Assembly (NCBI RefSeq): GCF_019145355.1
Contig: NZ_JAHSTY010000002.1
Location: 1,488,001 to 1,552,000 of the forward strand
Length of the DNA: 64,000 nt
Source of the DNA: Pseudomonas azadiae
Lineage (GTDB): Bacteria; Pseudomonadota; Gammaproteobacteria; Pseudomonadales; Pseudomonadaceae
Reading direction: 5' to 3'
The notes below the pieces were generated by a model. It searched no databases. It was not told the origin of the DNA and was given only the letters and a program-made list of their open reading frames with translations. Of this stretch, positions 34,408-43,891 are shown piece by piece; the stretch's first letter is position 1, and every line of letters starts with the position of its first letter. Made by a program: the position numbers and the translations under genes.

Positions 34408-35730
34408 TTAAAAATCAGCAATAAACTGCACCCCCCCGACCACCGCGCCGGTGGTTTGCGTGAGCCCACCGGGGTATTTCACATATTGCAGGTTGGGACG
34501 CACCATCAGCCATTTGGTTGCTTGCACGCCGTAGTTGATCTCGTAGCTGTACTCGCGGCGTTGCTCGGGGACGTACAGCGGGTCGTCGATATCGGTAACG
34601 CCATTGGCCGCATTCAGCATTTGAGTGTTGCGGGTATAGCGGTCGCTGACCTGCAGTTTCGAGGCGCCGATGCCAAAGGTGTCGTCCGGGCGTGAGTCGA
34701 ATGGGCCACGGTAGATCAGGCCGACCTGGATCAGGTTTTTGATCACGCTCTTGTCCGGGTCGTTCATGGTCAGGTTCGCAAACACATTGAGCCCGCGCTT
34801 GCTATTGCCGTCCACCGTGGTCAGTTGCTGCTGGCCCGACAGCCACCAGCCGTCGTTGCTGGAGTACAGCCGATAAGGTTTTTGCGAGCTGGCGGCATAG
34901 TTGCCATCGGCGTCCTTGAGCATGTCCTTGGTGTCGGCGTTGGCATAGTAGTAGCCGGCGTGATACTCGGAATTCAGCCCGGCGATCTGGCCTTTCCAGA
35001 TGACCTCGATGGGGAAACTGGTGCCCTGGGAGCCGCTGATAAACGGCTTGAAGCCATTGCTGGCTTCAGCGTTGCCAGGGTTCTTGTCATAGGCACCGAC
35101 CTGCACCGCGAACTCATCGGTGAACTGGTACTTGGCGCGCACCGCCCATTGGCTGATGGGGAAGCTGTTCCATACGCCGTTCCAGTTGCCCTCCTGGGAA
35201 CCGCACAGGGTGACGTTCTGGAATTCGCAGGGGAATTGATCGAAGTCTTCACCGTGGCCGAAGCGTCCGAGCTTGAGGGCGAACTTGCGGTCGAAGAACT
35301 TTTGCTCGTACCACAACTGTGAGAGCCGCCAGGCGTTACCACCGCCGAACACTTCCATAGTGGAGGTCAGGCCAGTGGCGTTGGGCTGGTGCACGCGGTC
35401 GTTGGTGATGTCCTTGCCATGGCGCTCGCCGATGCCGATGCGCAAGGTCGCGTCCTGCCAGCCCAGCAGTTTTTGCAGGTCCATGTTCACACCGAGGATC
35501 AGTTGATCGCTCCAGCGTGCGGTGGTGTGTGAGTCGTAGCCACCGCCGAGATTGGAGCCGACTTCGCCGACATATTTGAGGGTGAAGTCATAGCCTTGTT
35601 CGGCCAATTGCGGGCGCATGCCGTTCCAATCGCCGAGCATGGCGGGGGAGTTGGGGGCGAGCAGGCCGGCGCTGAGGGCGCAGGTGGACATGGCGCTGCA
35701 CAGCAGGGCCAGGGGGAGGGTGGGGCGCAT
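34408..35730 (-). CDS. OprB-family carbohydrate porin
   Basis: 440 residues with a signal peptide (LPLALLCSAMSTCALSAG) and a beta-barrel outer-membrane porin: LLGDWNGMRPQLAEQGYDF-type start (here AMLGDWNGMRPQLAEQGYDF), WYEQKFFDRKFALKLGRFG, and a C-terminal aromatic end (VQFIADF). OprB proteins admit sugars. It lies last in the minus-strand L-rhamnose cluster, 122 bases after the dehydrogenase, with a hairpin in between, and presumably takes up rhamnose or rhamnosides. Confidence 0.9.
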   Translation of the reverse strand: MRPTLPLALLCSAMSTCALSAGLLAPNSPAMLGDWNGMRPQLAEQGYDFTLKYVGEVGSNLGGGYDSHTTARWSDQLILGVNMDLQKLLGWQDATLRIGIGERHGKDITNDRVHQPNATGLTSTMEVFGGGNAWRLSQLWYEQKFFDRKFALKLGRFGHGEDFDQFPCEFQNVTLCGSQEGNWNGVWNSFPISQWAVRAKYQFTDEFAVQVGAYDKNPGNAEASNGFKPFISGSQGTSFPIEVIWKGQIAGLNSEYHAGYYYANADTKDMLKDADGNYAASSQKPYRLYSSNDGWWLSGQQQLTTVDGNSKRGLNVFANLTMNDPDKSVIKNLIQVGLIYRGPFDSRPDDTFGIGASKLQVSDRYTRNTQMLNAANGVTDIDDPLYVPEQRREYSYEINYGVQATKWLMVRPNLQYVKYPGGLTQTTGAVVGGVQFIADF

Positions 35731-35794
35731 GGAGGTGCTCCTGGATTGTTGTTTTTATTGGGGTGAAGCTCAAATTTCAGGCGTGCGCGATCCT

Positions 35795-35823
35795 TGTGGG
35801 AGCCGGGCAAGCCCGCTCCCACA
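35795..35823. repeat. REP-type hairpin (single copy)
   Basis: TGTGGGAGCCGGGCAAGCCCGCTCCCACA: outer arms TGTGGGAGC and GCTCCCACA around an inner GGGC/GCCC stem. This is the core of the common P. fluorescens REP; it may also end transcription partly between the dehydrogenase and porin genes. Confidence 0.75.
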
Positions 35824-35852
35824 TTGGAAGTGTGATGTCTGGGAAGCGGTGG

Positions 35853-36623
35853 TTACTGCAGGTTTACGAACAACCCGCCATCCACCAGCAACGAAGCACC
35901 GGTCACATAACGCGCCATGTCCGAGGCGAGGAATACGATCGGCCCGGCCACATCATCCGGTTCACCCAGGCGACCCAGCGGCGTGCGTGAGGTCATGTAG
36001 GCGAGTTTTTCCTCGTCGGCCAGGTCGTCCTTGTTGATATCGGTGGCAATGGTCCCCGGCAGCACCGAGTTACAGCGAATGCCGTAGGACCCCAGGGCAA
36101 TCGCGCAGGATTGCATCAACGAATGCAGTCCTGCCTTGGTCGGCGTGTAGTGGGTTTGCATGCCGCCGCCAACCAGGGCACTGATGGAGCTGACGGCGAT
36201 GATCGCGCCACCACGGCCCTGGTTTTTCATCTGATTGGCCGCCGCCTGCACGGCGAAGTAGGCGCCGTTGAGGTTGGTGTTGATGGTTTTCAGGTAGACC
36301 TCGCGGGGCATGTCGAGGAACGAGTGGAACGGGCAGATGCCGGCGTTGTTGACGAACACATCGACGCTGCCGAAGGCCTGCACTGCGGCGGCCACCAGCT
36401 TGTCGCCGGTGTCCGGGTCTGCCGCGTCGCCCCCCACTTCAATGGCCTGGCCGCCAAAGGCCTTGATCTCTTCGATCAACGAATACGCCGCCTCGGTGCC
36501 TTGGCTACTACCGCTATGGCCGATAACCACGCGGGCACCCTGGCGCGCACATTCACGGGCGGCTGCCCGGCCGATACCACGGGAAGCGCCGGTGACGATC
36601 ACGGTTTTGTCTGCAAGCAACAT
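35853..36623 (-). CDS. SDR dehydrogenase, probable L-rhamnose 1-dehydrogenase
   Basis: 256-residue classical short-chain dehydrogenase: cofactor loop TGASRGIGRAA (residues 11-21), NNAG (VNNAGICPF), catalytic S in AVSSISALVG, then Y-x3-K in HYTPTKAG. In the non-phosphorylative rhamnose pathway the first step, L-rhamnose to L-rhamnono-lactone, is done by an SDR of this type; since lactonase, dehydratase and aldolase of that route are encoded upstream and no other dehydrogenase candidate is present, this role is likely. Downstream of RhaT by 28 bases. Substrate is inferred from context. Confidence 0.8.
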   Translation of the reverse strand: MLLADKTVIVTGASRGIGRAAARECARQGARVVIGHSGSSQGTEAAYSLIEEIKAFGGQAIEVGGDAADPDTGDKLVAAAVQAFGSVDVFVNNAGICPFHSFLDMPREVYLKTINTNLNGAYFAVQAAANQMKNQGRGGAIIAVSSISALVGGGMQTHYTPTKAGLHSLMQSCAIALGSYGIRCNSVLPGTIATDINKDDLADEEKLAYMTSRTPLGRLGEPDDVAGPIVFLASDMARYVTGASLLVDGGLFVNLQ

Positions 36624-36651
36624 AAAAACACTCCTTCAAAAATAAGCGGCA

Positions 36652-37710
36652 TCAGCCGAGATAATTGCCGTAGCCGACCATGGCGATTGCACCGAGGATC
36701 ACCGCGATACCCGCTACCAAAACGCCCTTGTTGGCGGCGCTGGTGCCTTGCCATTCGCGGAAATACAGGCCCCAGCAATTGGACACGATGATGATGAAAG
36801 ACATGTGCAGCACCCAGGAGCTGGCGTCGTTCTGCAGGCGGCTTTCGCCCATGCCGTAGAAGAAAAACTGCAGGAACCACAGGGTGCCGGCGATGGCCAC
36901 CAACAGGTAGTTGCCGAGCAACGGTGTGCTGCGGTCGGTGTAGTTATGGAAGGTACGGTTGCGCCAGTTCAGCCACAGGCACCAGATACCATTGGTGGTG
37001 AGGCCGCCCCACATGATCACCATGAAGGTCACGTTGTTTTGGAACAGACTGTTGGCACCCTGTTCCACTGCTGCGGCGGCCAGTGGGCGACCGGCGGAAA
37101 TGCCGTAGCTGAAGCACGCACTGAGCACGCCGGAAATCACCGCCACCAGCATGCCCTTACCCAGGGAGAACTCGCTGACACTGGCGAACTTCACCGCCTG
37201 GGACACTTCGCGTTCCTTGATCAGCCCGGCTTTGCCGCACACCGCGATACCGACCAGCGACACCGCCACGCCCCACAGCACCCAATGCCCGCCCTGGGAG
37301 GCCAGCATCGAGGTCAGCGTACCTTCGGTTTCAGCGGTGAACAGGTCGCGGTAAAGCGCCGGCATCAAGGCGCCGAGGGCCGAGGTGAGGCCCATGATCA
37401 GCGACATGCCCAGGGACAAGCCGAGGTAACGCATGGTCAGGCCGAACGTCAGCCCGCCAATACCCCATAACACGCCGAACATATAGGTCCAGAGCAAGGT
37501 GCTGGTGTCGGCGTTGCGCAGGATTTCCACCCAGCCTGGCACCGTCAGTTGGGCGGCGATCAGCGGCACGATCAGCCAGGACACCAGGCCGCCGGTGATC
37601 CAGTAGCTTTCCCAGGCCCAGCCGCGGACCTTCTTGTAAGGGATGTAGAAACTGCCGGAAGCGAAGCCGCCGATAAAGTGCAGAATCACACCAAGGAGAA
37701 TGATTTCCAC
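36652..37710 (-). CDS. rhaT: L-rhamnose/H+ symporter RhaT
   Basis: 352 residues (E. coli RhaT 344) with ten hydrophobic segments. The start (LGVILHFIGGFASGSFYIPY) and the motif KVRGWAWESYWITGGLVSWL match RhaT, which imports L-rhamnose with protons across the inner membrane. It follows the mutarotase gene by 40 bases and precedes the dehydrogenase in the same transcript. The family is narrow, so the substrate call is good and supports the naming of the whole cluster. Confidence 0.9.
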   Translation of the reverse strand: MEIILLGVILHFIGGFASGSFYIPYKKVRGWAWESYWITGGLVSWLIVPLIAAQLTVPGWVEILRNADTSTLLWTYMFGVLWGIGGLTFGLTMRYLGLSLGMSLIMGLTSALGALMPALYRDLFTAETEGTLTSMLASQGGHWVLWGVAVSLVGIAVCGKAGLIKEREVSQAVKFASVSEFSLGKGMLVAVISGVLSACFSYGISAGRPLAAAAVEQGANSLFQNNVTFMVIMWGGLTTNGIWCLWLNWRNRTFHNYTDRSTPLLGNYLLVAIAGTLWFLQFFFYGMGESRLQNDASSWVLHMSFIIIVSNCWGLYFREWQGTSAANKGVLVAGIAVILGAIAMVGYGNYLG

Positions 37711-37750
37711 GTAGTTGAATCCTTTTTATTGTTGTTGTGGGTCGGTTGGA

Positions 37751-38071
37751 TCAGGGGCGCGTCAGTTGGAACATGGGAAGCAGGTCGACACTTATTGGCG
37801 AAGCGTCTGCATGGCTGGGCATGATGTCCTGCATGTAGGTCCACCAGCGCTGCATCAAGTCGGTACCGGGCAGTTCATCCAGGCTATGCAAGTCCTCGTG
37901 GGTGAGCACGGCAAACAGCGCGTTGGCCGGCTCATCGAGGAAAATCCGGTAATCCACCACGCCCGCGTCCAGCAGGGCTTGGGCCAGTTCCGGCCAGATC
38001 TGGTCATGGCGTCGGCGATACTCGGCGGCCTGGCCGGGGTTGAGGTTCATGCGAAAGGCACGGGTCTGCAT
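37751..38071 (-). CDS. rhaM: L-rhamnose mutarotase
   Basis: 106 residues (E. coli RhaM 104). Interconverts alpha and beta anomers of L-rhamnose in the cytoplasm. The RAFRMNLNPGQAAEYRRRHD start with the conserved histidine, GVVDYRIFLDEPANALFAVL and WWTYMQDIMP match the family. The ATG at 38071 overlaps the stop of the lactonase gene by one base; the longer frame to 38266 lies wholly inside that gene and is rejected. Confidence 0.9.
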   Translation of the reverse strand: MQTRAFRMNLNPGQAAEYRRRHDQIWPELAQALLDAGVVDYRIFLDEPANALFAVLTHEDLHSLDELPGTDLMQRWWTYMQDIMPSHADASPISVDLLPMFQLTRP

Positions 38072-38952
38072 CACTGGTCTCCATGGGGCGGCGTCGGCGT
38101 GTAGATGCGCACCGCGTTGTGCAGGAAGAACTTCGCTTGCACCGCCTCGGGTTTGTCGGCCATGCACTGTTTGACGAGCCCCAGGGTGGTGGCGAAATTC
38201 GCCAGGTGATCGCTGTTGGGCCAGTCGCTGCCGAAGAAGCATCGCTCTTCGCCAAAGGCCTCCCACAGCACGGCCAGGCGGTCGTGGTAGAACGCCGTGT
38301 CGGTGATCAAGCCGTGCGGTCCGAGCTGGGGGATTTCCGCCAGTTTGGCGAACACATTCGGGCGCTCGCCGAGGCGCAGCAGGTCGGCGTGGTAGGCGGC
38401 TTCTTCACCCGCCGGCACTTGGGCGTTGGGCAGGTGATCAACGATGATGCGCAGTTGTGGCAAAGCATCGCTCAGGTGCAACAGCGCCTTGATCAAGCGC
38501 GGGTTCGGATTGGCGCTGTCCAGGCCACGGCCGCAGGCGGCCAATTGGCGCAGGCCGTCGATAAAGCCGGGGCGAGTCTGGTCTTGCAGCAGGTCGCGGT
38601 CCCACAGGTTGCCGTAGCGCAGGCCGAGGAACAGCGGTTCATCCGCCAACGCCTCGAGGTCGGCGGCGAAGTCGGGGTGCAGCGGGTCCAGGTTGCCGAC
38701 AAAACCCAGCATGCGCGGCTCACTGCGCAGTGTGTCGAGCAGCCAGCGGTTATCGTCGCGCCACGGGCTGGCTTCCACGGCAATCGCGCCGATCACATTG
38801 TGTGGGCCGGCCAGGGCCCAGTAGTCCGCCGGCAGGTGCGCGGCGTACAACCGGTTGCCCGGCTCGGGCCAGGGGATGCCCTGGGGGCGGCGCGGATCAA
38901 ACAGGTGCAAGTGGCTGTCGATGATCGGGCCGCTATAAAGCGTCAGGGGCAT
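38071..38952 (-). CDS. Amidohydrolase-family lactonase, probable L-rhamnono-lactonase
   Basis: 293-residue TIM-barrel metal-dependent hydrolase of the amidohydrolase-2 family: HLHLFD metal motif at residues 13-18 (IIDSHLHLFDPRRPQGIPWP), IIVDHLPNAQ with a further histidine, and CFFGSDWPNS with the catalytic aspartate. Members include L-rhamnono- and L-fucono-lactonases that open sugar lactones to the acid. In this cluster the substrate is most likely L-rhamnono-1,4-lactone. One-base overlap with the mutarotase gene. Confidence 0.82.
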   Translation of the reverse strand: MPLTLYSGPIIDSHLHLFDPRRPQGIPWPEPGNRLYAAHLPADYWALAGPHNVIGAIAVEASPWRDDNRWLLDTLRSEPRMLGFVGNLDPLHPDFAADLEALADEPLFLGLRYGNLWDRDLLQDQTRPGFIDGLRQLAACGRGLDSANPNPRLIKALLHLSDALPQLRIIVDHLPNAQVPAGEEAAYHADLLRLGERPNVFAKLAEIPQLGPHGLITDTAFYHDRLAVLWEAFGEERCFFGSDWPNSDHLANFATTLGLVKQCMADKPEAVQAKFFLHNAVRIYTPTPPHGDQ

Positions 38953-39022
38953 GGCGCAGTCCTTATCAAAAGCAAATTTTGAAGGGCCAGCACGCTAGCG
39001 TGCGTGGCCCGGTTTAAACAGC

Positions 39023-40456
39023 TCAGCCCTGCAGGTACACCACATGCGTGTGGGTGTATTCGTACAGGCCGTGCTTGCCGTCGGCACCGCCGATCCCGGA
39101 TTTTCGTACGCCGGCATGAAAGCCTTGCATGGCCTCGAAGTTCTCGCGGTTGACGTAGGTTTCGCCAAAGTCGATCTCGCGCACCGCGTGCATGGCCTTG
39201 CCCAGGTCGCGGGTGTAGATCGACGAGGTCAGGCCGTAGTCGCAGTCATTGGCCAGGGCGATGGCTTCGTCGAGGTCGTCGACAATCTGGATCGGCAACA
39301 CCGGGCCGAAGATCTCTTCGCGCATGATCTCCATATCGGCGCGGCAGCCGGCCAATACCGTGGGCTGGAAGTGGAAGCCCGCGCCCAGGTCGGCGATCTG
39401 CCCGCCGCTGATCAAGGTGGCTCCCTGGCTCAGTGCGGTGCGAACCTTGCGGTCGACGCTGTCGAGGCCCTGGCGGTTGATCAGCGGGCCCATTTCCACG
39501 TCGGCCTGGGCGATGGGGTCGCCGTAGCGCGTCGCGGCCATCGCCGCGCTGATGCGCTCGATAAACTGGTCAGCGACCTTGCGTTCCACATATACCCGTT
39601 CGGCGCAGTTGCACACTTGGCCGGTGTTGATGATGCGCGAATCGCGGATGGCTTTGACCGCCAGCTCCAGGTCGGCATCCGCGAGTACGATGGCCGGCGC
39701 CTTGCCGCCCAACTCCAGGTTGAGCTTGGTAATGTTCGGCGCGGCGGCGGCCATGATCCGCGTGCCGGTGGCGACGCTGCCGGTGAAACTGATCATGTCC
39801 ACGCCCTTGTGGGCAGTCAGTGCACCACCGACCTGGCCATCGCCGCAGACTACGTTGAATACGCCGGCGGGCAGGTCGGTTTCGGCCACCAGTTTGGCGA
39901 ATTCAAAGCAATTGTTCGGGGTTTCTTCGCTGGGCTTGATCACGATGGTGTTGCCAGTGAGCAGCGCCGGGGCCAGCTTGCGGGCGATCAGGAAGAACGG
40001 GAAGTTCCATGGCAGGATGCCGGCCACCACGCCCAACGGCTTGCGGAACAGGAAGATATTTTCATTGGGGCGGTCGCTGGTGATGATCTCGCCTTCGATG
40101 CGCCGCGCCCACTCGGCCATGTAGTCGAGGTAATCAGCGGTGAAATTCACCTCGACTTCGGCCAGGCCCGTGATCTTGCCTTGCTCCAGGGTAATGGTGC
40201 GGGCCAGATGGGCGACGTTTTCGCGCAGCTTGGCAGCAATGCGGCGCAGGTGCCCGGCGCGTTCGATCGCGGGTTTGCGTGCCCAGTTTTTTTGCGCACT
40301 GCGGGCAGCGGCGAGGGCCTGGTCGACGTCGGAGGTGCTGGAGGCCGGGACCTTGGACAGCAAGGCGCCGGTGGCCGGATTGAGCACATCGATATGCGCT
40401 TCGCTGGAGACAAAGCGGCCGTTGATGAAGTTCTGGTAAACGGGAACGGATGACAT
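39023..40456 (-). CDS. Aldehyde dehydrogenase, AldA-like (L-lactaldehyde dehydrogenase)
   Basis: 477 residues (E. coli AldA 479). Catalytic cysteine in INTGQVCNCAERVYVERK, a stretch very close to that of E. coli AldA; glutamate in LNLELGGKAPAIV; NAD site in FTGSVATGTRIM. It oxidises L-lactaldehyde, produced by the aldolase, to L-lactate. The start MSSVPVYQNFINGRF is canonical. It lies between aldolase and lactonase genes in the same orientation with 11 and 70 bases spacing. Confidence 0.9.
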   Translation of the reverse strand: MSSVPVYQNFINGRFVSSEAHIDVLNPATGALLSKVPASSTSDVDQALAAARSAQKNWARKPAIERAGHLRRIAAKLRENVAHLARTITLEQGKITGLAEVEVNFTADYLDYMAEWARRIEGEIITSDRPNENIFLFRKPLGVVAGILPWNFPFFLIARKLAPALLTGNTIVIKPSEETPNNCFEFAKLVAETDLPAGVFNVVCGDGQVGGALTAHKGVDMISFTGSVATGTRIMAAAAPNITKLNLELGGKAPAIVLADADLELAVKAIRDSRIINTGQVCNCAERVYVERKVADQFIERISAAMAATRYGDPIAQADVEMGPLINRQGLDSVDRKVRTALSQGATLISGGQIADLGAGFHFQPTVLAGCRADMEIMREEIFGPVLPIQIVDDLDEAIALANDCDYGLTSSIYTRDLGKAMHAVREIDFGETYVNRENFEAMQGFHAGVRKSGIGGADGKHGLYEYTHTHVVYLQG

Positions 40457-40467
40457 GGGCAGGTTCC

Positions 40468-41268
40468 TCAGTAAGTGCGCGAAGGCGCTTGGGTGTCGGC
40501 AGCCGGGCGATAGCGGGCGAGGGTGGCCAGGGCGCTCTGGCGTAGCAGGCTGATATCAATGGCCACCGCGATAAAGCGGCAACCCCAGGCCTGGTAGCGG
40601 CGGGCGTCTTCTTCATTGGGCGCCAGAATGCCGCTGACCTTGCCGGCGGCGAGGGTCGCATCCACTGCGTGCCTGATACGCTCCTGCACCTCGGGGTGGC
40701 TGGGGTTGCCGGCGTGGCCGAGGCCGATGGACAGGTCGGCGGGGCCGATAAACACCGCGTCCACGCCTTCCACGGCGGCAATCGCCGCGACGTTTTCCAC
40801 GCCCAGGCGCGACTCCACCTGCACGATCAGGCACAACTCTTCATGGGCGGTATTGAGGTAGTCCGCCACGCCATCCCAACGTGTGGCACGGGTCAGTCCG
40901 CCGCCGACACCACGAATGCCGTGGGGTGGGTAACGCATGGCGCGTACCAGGGCCTGGGCCTGTTCGGCGGTTTCGACCATGGGGATCATCAGGGTCTGGG
41001 CGCCGACATCGAGCAGTTGCTTGATCAGGCTGGCATCACCGTTGACTGCGCGTACGACGGGCGCAGTGGTGTAGGGCGCTACGGTCTGCAACTGGTTGAG
41101 CACGCTCGGCACGGTGTTAGGTGCGTGTTCGCCGTCTATCAGCATCCAGTCGTAGCCGAGGCCGGCGACGATCTCGGCAGCGTAGCCGGTGGCGAAACCG
41201 GCCCAGATGCCATATTGGGTGGCGTTCCGAGCGAGGGCGGCTTTGAAGCCATTGCGGGGCATATTCAT
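40468..41268 (-). CDS. rhmA: HpcH/HpaI aldolase, 2-keto-3-deoxy-L-rhamnonate aldolase
   Basis: 266 residues (E. coli RhmA 267). Class II pyruvate aldolase cleaving 2-keto-3-deoxy-L-rhamnonate to pyruvate and L-lactaldehyde. YDWMLIDGEHAPN supplies the catalytic histidine, VQVESRLGVENVAAI the metal-binding glutamate and VFIGPADLSIGLGHAG the second metal ligand. ATG 41268 has AGGAG 7 bases upstream; the longer frame to 41310 overlaps the dehydratase gene end. Eleven bases separate it from both neighbours, so tight co-expression is expected. Confidence 0.9.
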   Translation of the reverse strand: MNMPRNGFKAALARNATQYGIWAGFATGYAAEIVAGLGYDWMLIDGEHAPNTVPSVLNQLQTVAPYTTAPVVRAVNGDASLIKQLLDVGAQTLMIPMVETAEQAQALVRAMRYPPHGIRGVGGGLTRATRWDGVADYLNTAHEELCLIVQVESRLGVENVAAIAAVEGVDAVFIGPADLSIGLGHAGNPSHPEVQERIRHAVDATLAAGKVSGILAPNEEDARRYQAWGCRFIAVAIDISLLRQSALATLARYRPAADTQAPSRTY

Positions 41269-41279
41269 GGCGACGCTCC

Positions 41280-42464
41280 TTAGCGGTTGTACGGACGGTG
41301 CAGTTGGCAATCAGGGTTCAGGTCAACACCGAAGCCGGGCTTGTCCAGCGCCGACAAACGCATGCGGCCATTCACCGGCACCGGTTCACCGAGCAGTTGC
41401 GGGTGGAACATCGGCACCACTTCGTCCGCCTTGGGCGCCATCATCAGGAACTCGGCGAATGGACTGTTATGGCGGGTGGCAACAAAGTGGTAGCTGTAGA
41501 CCGACGAGCCGTGGGGCACGACCATTGCGTTATGGGCATCGGCCAGGGCCGAGATTTTCACCAGCTCGGTGAGGCCGCCGCACCAACCGACATCGGGCTG
41601 GATAATGTCGCAGCAGCCCATTTCCAGGAGCATGCGGAAACCCCAGCGCGTGGCTTCATGCTCGCCAGTGGTCACCAGCATGCCTTTTGGCACGTTGTTG
41701 CGCAGGGCGGCGTAGCCCCAGTAATCGTCCGGAGACAGGGCCTCTTCGATCCACTTGAGCCCATGTTCGTGGGCGCCTATGGCCAGTTTGGTGGCGTAGT
41801 TCACATCCAGGCTCATCCAGCAATCGAGCATCAACCAGAAGTCCGGGCCGACCCGTTCACGCATGGTCGCCAGGGCTTCGAGGTTTTTGCGCAGGCCTTC
41901 TTCACCTTCGCTGGGGCCGTGGTGCAGGGGCATCTTGCCGCCGATAAAGCCCATTTTCTGGGCCAGATCGGGGCGCGCGCCGGTGGCGTAAAATTGCAAT
42001 TCATCGCGCACCGCACCGCCGAGCAGATGGTGAACGGGCTCCTGGCGGATCTTACCGAGCAGGTCCCACAGGGCCAGGTCGACACCGGAAATGGTATTGA
42101 TCACCAGACCCTTGCGGCCGTAGAAAAGGGTGGACTGGTACATTTGGTCCCAGATCTTTTCGATATCGGTGACGCGCGCACCTTCGATAAAGCGCGCCAG
42201 GTGTTTCTCTACGATATAAGCCGCGGGTTCACCGCCGGTGGTCACGGCGAAACCGACGGTGCCGTCGCTGGCTTCGATCTCCACCACCAGGGTGCCGAGC
42301 ACGTTGATCCCGAAGCTACGACGGCTCTGGCGGTATTCCGGATATTTGCTCATGGGCGTGGAGATATGATCGTCGATCCAATGGCCGTCGGCTTGATCGT
42401 GATAATCGGCGCCGCCGCCTCGCAGTACAAAGGCGCGTACGTGTTTGATGGTGAGATGACCCAT
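41280..42464 (-). CDS. rhmD: L-rhamnonate dehydratase
   Basis: 394 residues (E. coli RhmD 401), enolase superfamily. The N-terminus ([39 protein letters not shown]) is diagnostic of RhmD. Metal ligands lie in [28 protein letters not shown] and [12 protein letters not shown]; the base histidine is in [12 protein letters not shown]. It removes water from L-rhamnonate. AGGAG precedes ATG 42464; the frame extends to 42653 into the transporter gene without a plausible start. Confidence 0.94.
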   Translation of the reverse strand: MGHLTIKHVRAFVLRGGGADYHDQADGHWIDDHISTPMSKYPEYRQSRRSFGINVLGTLVVEIEASDGTVGFAVTTGGEPAAYIVEKHLARFIEGARVTDIEKIWDQMYQSTLFYGRKGLVINTISGVDLALWDLLGKIRQEPVHHLLGGAVRDELQFYATGARPDLAQKMGFIGGKMPLHHGPSEGEEGLRKNLEALATMRERVGPDFWLMLDCWMSLDVNYATKLAIGAHEHGLKWIEEALSPDDYWGYAALRNNVPKGMLVTTGEHEATRWGFRMLLEMGCCDIIQPDVGWCGGLTELVKISALADAHNAMVVPHGSSVYSYHFVATRHNSPFAEFLMMAPKADEVVPMFHPQLLGEPVPVNGRMRLSALDKPGFGVDLNPDCQLHRPYNR

Positions 42465-42480
42465 AGTGTGACTCCTGGCG

Positions 42481-43776
42481 TTAAACAGTGGCCGGCGTAT
42501 TCGACGCGTTACGGCCGGGTGAATGGATGCCCAGCACCAGCAATGCGGCCAGTACCGTGGTAGCGGACAGCAGGTACAAACCGGCTGCCGGGGAATGGAA
42601 GGCACCTTCGGCCCAGTGCTTGATGACCGGGGCAATGAAGCCGCCGAGGGCACCGAAAGAGTTGATCAGGGCAATGCCGGCGGCAGCGGCGCTGCCGGCC
42701 AGATAGCTTGATGGAAAGGTCCAGAACACCGGTTGCACGGCGATGAAACCCGAGGCAGCGAAACACAGGGCGAGCATGCCCAGCAGCGGGTTGGCGAAGG
42801 TCACCGAGCAGGCGATGCCGGCGGCGGCCATCAGCAACGTCAGGCAGGCTGTTTGGCGACGTAAACCGGAGCGGTCGGAATAGGCCGGAATCCACCAGGC
42901 AGCGAATAGTGCGCAGACCCAGGGGATGGCCGAGACCAGTCCCACCATCAAGCCCACCTTGGAGCCGAGCAGATCGCCCACTTGCGTCGGCAGGTAAAAC
43001 ACCACGCCATATACGCTGGCCTGGATCAGCAGGTACACCAGGCACAAGTACAGCACCGAGGGTTGGCACAACACGGTCAGCAGGCTGCGGCCATGGGAGG
43101 TTTTGTGTTGGTCTTCCAATTCGAGCAAGCGCTGGATTTGCTGGCGCTCCTCGATGCTCAGCCACTTGGCGTCGGCGGGGCGATTGTCCAGATACCAGTA
43201 GGCCCAGATGCCGACGGCGGTGGCCATCAAGCCTTCGACGGCGAACAACCATTGCCAGCCGTGAATCCCACCGAAACCGTCCATCTCCAACAGCAAACCG
43301 GACAACGGGCTGCCGAAGATGAATGCCAGGGGGGCACCGAAGTAAAAGAAGCCCATGGCCTTGCCACGCACTGCTTGGGGAAACCAATAGGTGAGATAGA
43401 GGATCACGCCGGGAAAGAAGCCGGCTTCGGCCACGCCTAGCAGGAAGCGCAACACATAGAAGCTGGTTTCGTTATGGGCGAACACCATCGCCGCCGAGAT
43501 CAGGCCCCAACTGACCATGATGCGGCACATCCACAGGCGGGCGCCGACGCGGTGCAGGATCAGGTTGCTCGGCACTTCCAGCAGGGCGTAGCCGACGAAG
43601 AACACACCGGCGCCAAAGGCGAAGGCGGCATCGCTCAACCCGGTATCAGCCTGGAAGGCTTGTTTGGCAAACCCGACGTTGGCGCGGTCGAGAAACGCCA
43701 TGATGTACATCAGCAGCAGAAAGGGCAGCAGCCGCCAGGACATCTTGGCGAGCAGGGGCGCAGGCAGGGTCTTCAT
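42481..43776 (-). CDS. MFS transporter of the ACS family, probable L-rhamnonate permease
   Basis: 431 residues, 12 hydrophobic segments, anion:cation symporter branch: [20 protein letters not shown] in TM1, [20 protein letters not shown] in TM4. E. coli pairs rhmD and rhmA with a similar transporter (YfaV/RhmT). It is the first gene of the minus-strand cluster, 16 bases ahead of rhmD, and divergent from the LysR gene. It gives the strain uptake of the acid besides sugar uptake by RhaT. Confidence 0.88.
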   Translation of the reverse strand: MKTLPAPLLAKMSWRLLPFLLLMYIMAFLDRANVGFAKQAFQADTGLSDAAFAFGAGVFFVGYALLEVPSNLILHRVGARLWMCRIMVSWGLISAAMVFAHNETSFYVLRFLLGVAEAGFFPGVILYLTYWFPQAVRGKAMGFFYFGAPLAFIFGSPLSGLLLEMDGFGGIHGWQWLFAVEGLMATAVGIWAYWYLDNRPADAKWLSIEERQQIQRLLELEDQHKTSHGRSLLTVLCQPSVLYLCLVYLLIQASVYGVVFYLPTQVGDLLGSKVGLMVGLVSAIPWVCALFAAWWIPAYSDRSGLRRQTACLTLLMAAAGIACSVTFANPLLGMLALCFAASGFIAVQPVFWTFPSSYLAGSAAAAGIALINSFGALGGFIAPVIKHWAEGAFHSPAAGLYLLSATTVLAALLVLGIHSPGRNASNTPATV

Positions 43777-43891
43777 AAGGGAGTCCGTCGTTTTGTTCTT
43801 ATGGACCGGACTGTACGGCGGCCGAGCAATGCGCTACAAATCGAATCTCGCTTAAAGGCGATAACCTAAGGGTATCGATTAAAAGGAAAAA

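Noticed and set aside
41298..42563. 421-codon plus-strand frame opposite rhmD
   Set aside because: Antisense shadow of the well-supported dehydratase gene.
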